Shown: positions 43,788-51,039 of the stretch, in pieces | How the letters are laid out: the number at the start of each line of letters is the position of its first letter | How positions within the stretch are numbered: the first letter of the stretch is position 1 | Assembly (NCBI RefSeq): GCF_016793225.1 | Contig: NZ_JAEUMN010000162.1 | Span: forward strand, 22,078 to 86,077 | Length of the DNA stretch: 64,000 bases | Source of the DNA: Phenylobacterium sp. | Lineage (GTDB): Bacteria > Pseudomonadota > Alphaproteobacteria > Caulobacterales > Caulobacteraceae | Direction: 5' to 3' | Program-made: the position numbers and the translations under genes | The notes under the pieces: generated by a model | Database searches by the model: none | What the model was told of the DNA's origin: nothing | What the model saw: only the letters and a program-made list of their open reading frames with translations

Positions 43788-45266
43788 CTATCCCGCGCTG
43801 GTCACGATCAGCCGCGCGTAGAACTGGATCATCTTCTCCAGGTTGCTGAGCGTCAGGTGCTCGTTGGTGCCGTGGATCATCTGAACGTCGGCCATCGAGA
43901 ACTCCACCGGCTGGAAGCGGTACACGTCCTTGGCGACCGGCGTCAGGAACCGGCTGTCGGTGCCCGCGGTCACCAGGCTGGGCGCCACCGGGGCCTCGGC
44001 CACCGCGCCGGCGGTGGCGGCGATCATCTTCCAGCCCCAGGACCGGGTGGACGAGACCGGCGAGGGCTCGTTCGGCGGCGAGGCCCACTCCAGCCTGACC
44101 GGAAGATCGCCCACGGCGCTCCGGGCCCGCGCCATGACCGTGGCCGAGGTGTCGCCGGGCGCGATGCGGTAGTTGATCCACGCGGTGGCGTCCTGCGGCA
44201 GAACGTTCTCCTTGGGACTGCCCTTCAGCATCGTGGGCGCGATGGTGGTGTGCAGCAGCGCCGCCCCGGCGGGCGTGGCGGCCGCCTGGTCGACCAGCAG
44301 CCGCCCGAACAGCCATTCGTTCGCCACCGCCATGCGCACCGGGAACGACGCCTGGGGCGCCACGGTGCGGATCATCGCCGCGCCCGGCCCGCGGAACTCC
44401 AGGGGGAACGGATTGCCGTTGATGGCGGTCACCGCGCGGGCCAGGGTCGCCACGCCCCCGCCGTCCGCAGGCGGGGCCGACGAGTGACCCCCCGGCGCGG
44501 GCGCCGTCACCTTCAAGGTGCCGTAGCCCTTCTCGGCCGTGCCGACGACCGCCAGCTTGCCGCCGGTCAGCGGATTGTCGAGGAGCACCGCGAGGCCTTC
44601 GTCCAGCACGAACTCGGCCGTGACGCCCCGGGCCTTCAGGTAGTCGGCCGCAGCCCGGGCGCCCTGCCCGATCACCTCCTCGTCGCCGCCGAAGACCAGG
44701 ATCACGGTGCGCTTCGGCCGGAACCCCTGGCGGGCCAGGGTCTCCACCGCCTCGAGGATCCCGATCAGGGATCCCTTGTCGTCGACCGCGCCGCGCCCCC
44801 AGACCGCGCCGTCCGCCACCGCGCCGCCGAACGGCGGGTGCTTCCAGTCGCCCTCGGTCCCCGGCGTGACCGGCACCACGTCCTGGTGCGCCATCAGGAT
44901 GATCGGCGGGAGCGCCGGATCGCTGCCCGCCCAGGTGTAGAGCAGCGTCCGGCTGGCCAGCTCGACGCGGCTCATTGCGCCGTGCGCGACCGGATAGGCG
45001 GTGCGCAGGAACCCGTGGAGCCGGGTCCACTCGGCGTCCACGTCCTCGGCGCGGTCCTGATGGCGCACGGTGGGGATCTGGATGGCGAGGCTCAGGTGCT
45101 CCGCCGCCCGGGCCACGTCGATGGCGACCGGCGCCGCGACCTGCACGCCCGAGACGTCGGCCGCGTCCGAGGGTTTCAGGGCCAGGGTCCGTGCGACGAC
45201 CACGACGACCAGCACCAGGGCCGCGGCCAGGACGCCCAGGGCGATCCGCCCGAGAACACGCATCAT
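43788..45266 (-). CDS. M20 zinc carboxypeptidase
   Basis: A 492-residue peptidase with an N-terminal membrane helix (about 2-25). LMAHQDVVPV supplies the first zinc histidine and aspartate, WGRGAVDDKGSL the bridging aspartate, GGDEEVIG the catalytic and metal glutamates, and IHGTNEHL the last histidine. It resembles carboxypeptidase S-like enzymes. Two ATG codons (45266, 45263) follow the ribosome site GGAGG. Substrate unknown; it is likely periplasmic and membrane-tethered. Confidence 0.9.
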   Translation of the reverse strand: MMRVLGRIALGVLAAALVLVVVVVARTLALKPSDAADVSGVQVAAPVAIDVARAAEHLSLAIQIPTVRHQDRAEDVDAEWTRLHGFLRTAYPVAHGAMSRVELASRTLLYTWAGSDPALPPIILMAHQDVVPVTPGTEGDWKHPPFGGAVADGAVWGRGAVDDKGSLIGILEAVETLARQGFRPKRTVILVFGGDEEVIGQGARAAADYLKARGVTAEFVLDEGLAVLLDNPLTGGKLAVVGTAEKGYGTLKVTAPAPGGHSSAPPADGGGVATLARAVTAINGNPFPLEFRGPGAAMIRTVAPQASFPVRMAVANEWLFGRLLVDQAAATPAGAALLHTTIAPTMLKGSPKENVLPQDATAWINYRIAPGDTSATVMARARSAVGDLPVRLEWASPPNEPSPVSSTRSWGWKMIAATAGAVAEAPVAPSLVTAGTDSRFLTPVAKDVYRFQPVEFSMADVQMIHGTNEHLTLSNLEKMIQFYARLIVTSAG

Positions 45267-45343
45267 CGAGAGTCCTCCCGACCCCGACCGAGCTTTGACG
45301 CCGGCGCCATTGAACCGCAAGCCGGCTGGGCCATTCCGCCGGG

Positions 45344-46072
45344 GTGATCCGCCTCAAGCCCGCGTCGCCGGAAGCCCTGGCCCTCGCCGGGTTGCTCGGC
45401 GGTCACCTGGATGTCGCCATCGTCGCGATCCTCCTCGGCGTCGCCGTGGCGCGCTGGGCTCCGCCCGAGGATCTCCCCTGGACGCCGCTGGAGCTCGCGG
45501 CCCCCGTCGGCCTCGCCACGGTCGGCAAGTTCGAGCGCGCGGCGGGCGACCCCGCGCAATGCCGCGCCATCCTGCGCGAGGGCGGCGTCGCGTTCGCCGA
45601 GCACCCTGACCGAGTCTCCGGCAGTTGCTCGACGCGCAATGCGCTGCGGCCGGCCGGGCCCGTGCCGCTGGCCCCGGCGGCGCCGGTGATGACCTGCCCG
45701 CAGGCGCTCGCCTACGCGTTCTGGGCGCGCCACACGGTGCAGCCCGCGGCCGAGGCCGAGCTCGGCGTCCGCATCGCGCGGATCGAGCACTACGGGACCT
45801 ACGCCTGCCGCAACGTCTACGGCCGCGCGACCGGGGCCAGGAGCCAGCATGCCTACGCCAACGCGCTCGATGTCGCCGCCTTTAGGACCGAGGGCGGAAA
45901 GCGCGTCAGCGTGCTGAACGACTTCGCGGACCCCGGCCCCGAGGGCCGGTTCCTCCGGCGGGCGCGCGACGGCGCCTGCCGCTGGTTCCGCGCCGTGCTG
46001 AGCCCCGACTACAACGCCGCGCACCGCGACCACCTTCACCTGGACCGCGGGCGGTTCGACGCGTGCCGCTGA
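45344..46072 (+). CDS. Extensin-like C-terminal domain protein
   Basis: A 242-residue protein starting at GTG 45344. One membrane helix (about 15-38) precedes an extensin-like domain containing CPQALAYAFWARH, YGTYACRNVYGR, SQHAYANALDVAAF and HRDHLHLD. The H...D and HxH pattern resembles M15-type zinc sites, so a peptidoglycan peptidase role is possible but unproven. It is divergent from the M20 peptidase. Confidence 0.8.
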   Translation: MIRLKPASPEALALAGLLGGHLDVAIVAILLGVAVARWAPPEDLPWTPLELAAPVGLATVGKFERAAGDPAQCRAILREGGVAFAEHPDRVSGSCSTRNALRPAGPVPLAPAAPVMTCPQALAYAFWARHTVQPAAEAELGVRIARIEHYGTYACRNVYGRATGARSQHAYANALDVAAFRTEGGKRVSVLNDFADPGPEGRFLRRARDGACRWFRAVLSPDYNAAHRDHLHLDRGRFDACR

Positions 46073-46073
46073 A

Positions 46074-47978
46074 CTACCTGGGCCGGAAGGCGAGCAGCAC
46101 GTTCCCGGGCGCCTGGCCGAACATGCCGTAGCCGGACCCCACGAGCACCAGCCCGTTGACGCCCACGATCGAGGCCGCGTCGATCGAGCCGCCCTTGCCG
46201 GGCACGCCGTTGAGGGTCGGGAAGTCGCGCAGGGTGTCGTAGGACCACAGCGCCTTGCCCGTGCGCGTGTCGATGGCGAAGAGACGCCCGTCGAGGCTGC
46301 CCTGGATCGCCACGCCGTCGATGACCGTCGGCGCGCCGGAGAAGCCGTACAGGCGCTCGCACCGCGGCGCCTTCTTGCCCCGCTCACCGGCGCAGTCGGG
46401 GCCGACCGAGTACTGCCACCTGATCGCGCCCGTATTGGCGTCGACGCCGTAGAGCCCCGGGGTCAGCTTCGCGTCGATCGGCGGGCCGCCGGGAAGCTGG
46501 CGGCCGACCGCGGCCACCGGCACGATCACGGTGTCGTCCAGGAAGGCGATGCCCCAGTGGATGCCGCCGTTCGGCGCGCCCGTGCCGATGTCGGTCCGCC
46601 ACACGACCTTGCCGGTGTCCGGATCCAGGGCCCAGACCGTTCCGGACTTCTGGCCCGCCAGCACGAGTTCGCGGCCGCTGCGGAGCTTCACCGACATGAA
46701 GGAGGCGCCGAAGTCGACGTCGCGATAGACGGTCTCGGGCGCCTTCACGCAGTTGAGCCGGCCCGCGGGCGGGCTCAGGCCGCAGCCCACGTTGAAGATG
46801 TCGTCCGCCGTCGCCTGGTGGCTCCAGGCCTCGGTTCCGTCCTTCAGGCGGATGGCGATCAGGGCGTCGGTGTTGCGGTGGGCGGGCGGCGAGTTGGACT
46901 CCCCGGTCCCGAAGAAGATCAGCCCGCGCTTCTCGTCCACCACGGGCGAGTTCCAGATCGGCGCGCCGGACGGACCCAGAAGCGGCTTGCCGTCACCGCG
47001 GTCCCGCACCGGCTGCGCGTCCGGCATGGTGTCGTATCGCCACTGCTGCGCGCCGGTCTTCGGGTCCAGCGACAGCACGTAGCCGTGGTTGGTGCAGCAG
47101 GCGACGCTGTTGTTGGCCGCCACCATGATCTCGAACTGGCTGACCGGGACGATGATGCGGTCCTTCAGCACGCGCGGCGTGCCCGTGGTCATCGAGTAGG
47201 CGTACGAGCCCACGTGCTTCGTCCAGAGCGCCTTGCCGGTGCGCGCGTCGACGACATGGACCGTGGTGTCCAGGCCGGCGAACGCCAGTACCGGGACGCC
47301 GTCGGCGAGGACGCCGTAGGCGGCGCTGGTCCGCAGCGGCGCGCCCGGGGCCCGGTACACCCACTTCACGCAGGGCTTCGCCGGGTCGCTGACGTCGAAG
47401 GCGTACATGGCCGAGGACTCGGCCACGGGGAGGAACACCATGTCGCCCACCACGGCCGGCTGCGCGCGGATCATGGTCGTCTCGGGGAAGCCGATGGCCC
47501 ACGCCAGGTCGAGCCGCGAGAGCGAGGCCCTGCTGAGACCGGTCTGGCGGGCCGACAGGGTCCGGGTCTGCCGCGCGTCGAAGCCGAAGGTGGTGACGGT
47601 GGGGGCGCCCTTCAGGTCCACGTTCCGGCCCGGGCAGGCCATCGCCTGGCTCCAGGTCTCGACCGAGGCCTGCGAGCGGCCGGTCAGGTAGTTGATCAGC
47701 TGGCCCCGTTCCTCTGGCGACAGCCCCTCGGCCATCGCCTTCATCTTGCCCTGGGACATGGCGAACTCGAGCGTCTGGACGCTCATGCCTTCCAGCGCGG
47801 CCTTCGCGGGGGACCGCGTGGCCTCGGGATTGTCGTGGCAGGACGCGCACTTGAGCCGGTAGAGCGCCTGGCCGGGATGCGGCATCTGGCTCGCCGTCTG
47901 CGCCGACAGCGACGACCCGGCCGCCCACACGCCGGCCGCCGCCAGCATCCCCGCGGCGATGCCCCAAAGACCCCGCAT
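46074..47978 (-). CDS. PQQ-dependent quinohemoprotein dehydrogenase with N-terminal cytochrome c
   Basis: A 634-residue periplasmic enzyme. A signal peptide (to SLSAQ) is followed by a c-type heme motif CASCH and its domain (about 35-110), then an eight-bladed PQQ propeller with repeats such as DARTGKALWTKH, DPKTGAQQWRYD, DPDTGKVVWRTD and DTRTGKALWSYD. Adjacent cysteines in SVACCTNHG are the disulfide next to PQQ. The N-terminal cytochrome order resembles polyvinyl-alcohol dehydrogenases. Converges on the extensin-like gene (1-base gap). Confidence 0.88.
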   Translation of the reverse strand: MRGLWGIAAGMLAAAGVWAAGSSLSAQTASQMPHPGQALYRLKCASCHDNPEATRSPAKAALEGMSVQTLEFAMSQGKMKAMAEGLSPEERGQLINYLTGRSQASVETWSQAMACPGRNVDLKGAPTVTTFGFDARQTRTLSARQTGLSRASLSRLDLAWAIGFPETTMIRAQPAVVGDMVFLPVAESSAMYAFDVSDPAKPCVKWVYRAPGAPLRTSAAYGVLADGVPVLAFAGLDTTVHVVDARTGKALWTKHVGSYAYSMTTGTPRVLKDRIIVPVSQFEIMVAANNSVACCTNHGYVLSLDPKTGAQQWRYDTMPDAQPVRDRGDGKPLLGPSGAPIWNSPVVDEKRGLIFFGTGESNSPPAHRNTDALIAIRLKDGTEAWSHQATADDIFNVGCGLSPPAGRLNCVKAPETVYRDVDFGASFMSVKLRSGRELVLAGQKSGTVWALDPDTGKVVWRTDIGTGAPNGGIHWGIAFLDDTVIVPVAAVGRQLPGGPPIDAKLTPGLYGVDANTGAIRWQYSVGPDCAGERGKKAPRCERLYGFSGAPTVIDGVAIQGSLDGRLFAIDTRTGKALWSYDTLRDFPTLNGVPGKGGSIDAASIVGVNGLVLVGSGYGMFGQAPGNVLLAFRPR

Positions 47979-48110
47979 GCGCTTCCCCCGACATTCCGGG
48001 CGGCTCTGACGCGGCCGCCTCGTTTTTCGAAGATACGGCATCCCGGCCGCGCGTCCAGCCGACGCCGGCTTGACCTCACGGCGCCCGGCGTCGCAAATGC
48101 GCGCTCAAAT

Positions 48111-48124
48111 CAAACAAATGTTTG
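48111..48124. promoter_or_regulatory. Operator in the leader of the SDR gene
   Basis: CAAACAAATGTTTG is a perfect 6+2+6 inverted repeat. Its right end abuts the ribosome site GGAGGAG (48125-48131) of the SDR gene, so a bound repressor or the symmetry itself would act at the start region. No regulator is adjacent. Confidence 0.5.
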
Positions 48125-48136
48125 GAGGAGCCCGCG

Positions 48137-48931
48137 ATGGCCGTTCTGGAAGCCCCCAAGGTGAGCGCCAAGGGTCTGTTCGACCTCACCGGCAAGGTGG
48201 CCGTGATCACCGGATCCTCCCGCGGCATCGGCCGCGCCATCGCCGAGCGCTTCGCGCAGCAGGGCGCCAAGGTGGCGATCTCGTCGCGCAAGGCCGGTCC
48301 CTGCGAGGAAGTCGCCGCCGCGATCAACGCCGAGTATCCCGGCCACGCCATCGCCGTGCCGGCCAACATCTCCTCGAAGGAGGATCTCCAGCGGCTGATG
48401 GACGAGACCCGCAAGGCGTTCGGCCAGATCGACATCCTGGTCTGCAACGCCGCGTCGAACCCGTTCTACGGCAGCCAGCTCGACATCAGCGACGACGCCT
48501 TCAACAAGATCCTCTCGAACAACATCGTGGCCAACAACTGGATGGTCCAGATGGTCGCGCCCGAGATGAAGGCCCGCATGGACGGGTCGATCATCATCAT
48601 CTCGTCCATCGGCGGCCTGCGCGGCAGCCAGGTGATCGGCGCCTACTGCATCTCCAAGGCCGCCGACATGCAGCTCGCCCGCAACCTCGCCGGCGAGCTG
48701 GGCCCCTACAACATCCGCGTCAACTGCGTCGCGCCCGGCCTGGTGAAGACCGACTTCGCCAAGGCGCTGTGGGACACGCCGGCCGGCGAGGAGCGCGCCA
48801 GCTCGGGCACGCCGCTGCGCCGCCTGGGGGAGCCGGACGACATCGCCGGCGCCGCCGTCTACCTGGCGTCGCGCGCGGGGGCCTGGACCACGGGCCAGAC
48901 GATCGTGGTGGACGGCGGCTCCACCTCCTGA
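48137..48931 (+). CDS. Short-chain dehydrogenase/reductase
   Basis: A 264-residue SDR. TGSSRGIG binds NAD(P)H, CNAAS replaces the usual NNAG, and ISSIGG with YCISKAA gives the Ser-Tyr-Lys triad. SRK after the second strand suggests NADP(H). ATG 48137 follows GGAGGAG with six bases between. It is preceded by a perfect 14-base palindrome. It is close to enoyl-reductase-like or alcohol SDRs; substrate unknown. Confidence 0.9.
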   Translation: MAVLEAPKVSAKGLFDLTGKVAVITGSSRGIGRAIAERFAQQGAKVAISSRKAGPCEEVAAAINAEYPGHAIAVPANISSKEDLQRLMDETRKAFGQIDILVCNAASNPFYGSQLDISDDAFNKILSNNIVANNWMVQMVAPEMKARMDGSIIIISSIGGLRGSQVIGAYCISKAADMQLARNLAGELGPYNIRVNCVAPGLVKTDFAKALWDTPAGEERASSGTPLRRLGEPDDIAGAAVYLASRAGAWTTGQTIVVDGGSTS

Positions 48932-49038
48932 CCTTGACCCGTCCCGATTGGCGTGAGTCAGGCCGATCGGAGGATTCCTGCGGCTGACTGATCTCGGGCG
49001 GTCGGCTGCAACCGGAACGGAGTCGCGCCCGACGAAGA

Positions 49039-49053
49039 GTTCTGCTTTTGTTC
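49039..49053 (+). promoter_or_regulatory. Candidate LexA (SOS) box before the zinc-ribbon gene
   Basis: GTTCTGCTTTTGTTC fits the alphaproteobacterial LexA pattern GTTC-N7-GTTC and lies 6-20 bases before ATG 49059. Because it is so close, the start might instead be ATG 49074. Confidence 0.5.
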
Positions 49054-49058
49054 TGTTC

Positions 49059-49376
49059 ATGGACAACAAGCGGATGCGCGCCATTCCCCTGGGCGCCGAG
49101 GCGTCGGTGGGCGACTTCCAGCGGTACCCCGGCTGCCGATTCACGATCACCTGCAGCCTGTGCGGCTGGACGAAGGCCTACAACCCGGAACGGGTGGTGC
49201 GCCGCCTGCGCGAACTCCGTGCCGGCGGCTACGCCACGCCGCTGAGCCGGGTCGGCGCCCGCGTCCAGTGGCCCTGCCCGGGTTGCGGGCGGCTGAAGTG
49301 GCGCGCAGGCCTGGCCTGGCCCGCGGGCCTGCAGCCCGACGAAGTGCGGCGGATGACCAACCGGTACCGCAACTAG
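49059..49376 (+). CDS. Small zinc-ribbon protein, unknown function
   Basis: A 105-residue protein with two CxxC pairs, CSLCGW at about 33-38 and CPGCGR at about 73-78, separated by an arginine-rich helix (RVVRRLRELRAG). This is a probable zinc ribbon that could bind nucleic acid or protein. I do not recognise the family. A GTTC-N7-GTTC box just upstream suggests DNA-damage induction. It stands alone between an SDR and a leftward lipoprotein gene. Confidence 0.7.
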   Translation: MDNKRMRAIPLGAEASVGDFQRYPGCRFTITCSLCGWTKAYNPERVVRRLRELRAGGYATPLSRVGARVQWPCPGCGRLKWRAGLAWPAGLQPDEVRRMTNRYRN

Positions 49377-49422
49377 CCTCCCGGCCGTGCATTCGCCTCG
49401 TGGCGCACCGGCGTTTGACGGC

Positions 49423-50040
49423 CTATCGCAGGGATCCCAGCGCCACGGCGGCCGAAGCCTCCTCGAGCCGGGCGCGCTCGGGGCCCCAGGCGGTCTCGGC
49501 CGCCTGGTAGCTCTTCCCGAGCGCCTCGATCGTCGCGGTCATGGACGCCTGCTCGGCCGAAAGCGCGGCGCAGCCCTCGTAGGCGGCAAGCTCGGGCGTC
49601 GTCCCGCACAGGGTCAGCGCCGCCTCCAGGGCGGTGGTCTGGCTGGCGGCCGAGGTCCGGAGGGCGCTGAGTCCCTCGGCGAGCCCCTTGCGCACCTTCT
49701 CTGCTTCCGCGCGGGCGCTCGTGACGCCCCGGGCGTCGCCTCGGGCCGCCGCGGCCGAGGCCTGGCCGGCGAGCGTGCGGATGCGCGCCTGCGCCTTGTC
49801 GATCCCCGCGAGTTCGGCCGTGGCCGCCGCGCCGTAGTCCTGAGCCGCCTTGAGGGCCGCATCCACGGCGTCGGCGCCCTCGGGCCGCAGGGGCGCGGCG
49901 GGCAGGGCCGGCGCCGCGGGCGCAGCGGCCGTCTTCGGCGCGGGCGTCTCCGTGCTGGCCGTCGGCGCCCCCGGTGAACAGCCCGCCAGCGCCAGGGCGC
50001 CCGCCGTCATCATCGCCGCCGTCATCACAACGCTACGCAT
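49423..50040 (-). CDS. Lipoprotein, coiled-coil rich, unknown function
   Basis: A 205-residue lipoprotein. MRSVVMTAAMMTAGALALAG followed by C is a type II signal with the lipobox LAGC. After a proline/alanine linker the rest is alpha-helical and alanine/glutamate-rich (AAQDYGAAATAELAGIDKAQ, ARAEAEKVRKGLAEGLSALR) with two cysteines around LCGTTPELAAYEGCAAL. No family recognised. Confidence 0.75.
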   Translation of the reverse strand: MRSVVMTAAMMTAGALALAGCSPGAPTASTETPAPKTAAAPAAPALPAAPLRPEGADAVDAALKAAQDYGAAATAELAGIDKAQARIRTLAGQASAAAARGDARGVTSARAEAEKVRKGLAEGLSALRTSAASQTTALEAALTLCGTTPELAAYEGCAALSAEQASMTATIEALGKSYQAAETAWGPERARLEEASAAVALGSLR

Positions 50041-50193
50041 CACCGTGAACTCCCGTCGGCCCTGCGCGATAGCGGGCTTGCGACGCTTCCATGTCAAGCG
50101 CCCCAGGTCGTGGCGAGGCTGACGCGACGTCCGCCTTGTCTCCCCGTCGTCCCGGTCGTCTGATGTCGCCGTCAGGGAACAGCGGGAAGCGCC

Positions 50194-51039
50194 ATGTACG
50201 ATCTCTCGGGCAAGGTGGCCGTCATCACCGGCGCGGCCAGCGGCATGGGGCGGGCGGCCGCCATCCTGTTCGCGCAGCAGGGCGCCCACGTCGTCCTCGC
50301 CGACCTCAACGCCGCCGGGGGCGAGGAGACCGCCGCCGAGGCCTCGCGGGCCGGGCCGAAGTGCGTCTTCCAGCGCACCGACGTGTCGCAGGAAGCGGAC
50401 GTCGCGTCCATGGTCGGGCGCGCCGTCTCGGAGTTCGGCAAGCTCGACATCCTGTTCAACAACGCGGGCATCGGCGGCGCCGTCGGGCCGCTGGAGAACA
50501 TCGCCGTGGAAGACTGGGACCGGACCCAGGCGGTCTGCCTGCGGGGCGTCTTCCTCGGCATCAAGCACGCGATCGGCCCGATGCGGGCGAACGGCAAGGG
50601 CGCCATCGTCTCCACCGCCTCCACCGCGGGCATCGACGGCTATTCGGGCCTGCATGCCTACTGCGCGGCCAAGGCCGGCGTCGTGAACCTCACCCGTTCG
50701 GCCGCCCTGCAGCTCGCCTGCGACTTCATCCGCGTGAACTGCATCGCGCCGGGCGGCGTCTCGACGCCGATCGTCTGGAACGGCACGGCGAACCGGGATG
50801 CGGTCGAGGGCATGCTGCTTAACGCCCAGCCCCTGCCGCAGGTGGGCCAGCCGATCGACATCGCCAACGCCGCGCTGTTCCTCGCCAGCGACGCCGCCCA
50901 GTTCATCACCGGTCACACGCTGGTGGTGGACGGCGGGGCCACGGCGGGCGCCCTCGTCACGGCGCCGAAACGGGGCGGTCAGCCCACCGGCTACGGCGCC
51001 CAGCGGACCTTCGCCGGTCCCAGCTACGAGCTGGGCTAG
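50194..51039 (+). CDS. Short-chain dehydrogenase/reductase
   Basis: A 281-residue SDR. TGAASGMG binds the cofactor, NNAGIGG is the structural motif, and the catalytic serine, tyrosine and lysine are in STASTAGIDGY and YCAAKAG. ADL after the second strand favours NAD(H). The C-terminus extends about 25 residues beyond the usual GG end. It lies between the leftward lipoprotein gene and divL and has no obvious pathway partners. Substrate unknown. Confidence 0.9.
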   Translation: MYDLSGKVAVITGAASGMGRAAAILFAQQGAHVVLADLNAAGGEETAAEASRAGPKCVFQRTDVSQEADVASMVGRAVSEFGKLDILFNNAGIGGAVGPLENIAVEDWDRTQAVCLRGVFLGIKHAIGPMRANGKGAIVSTASTAGIDGYSGLHAYCAAKAGVVNLTRSAALQLACDFIRVNCIAPGGVSTPIVWNGTANRDAVEGMLLNAQPLPQVGQPIDIANAALFLASDAAQFITGHTLVVDGGATAGALVTAPKRGGQPTGYGAQRTFAGPSYELG

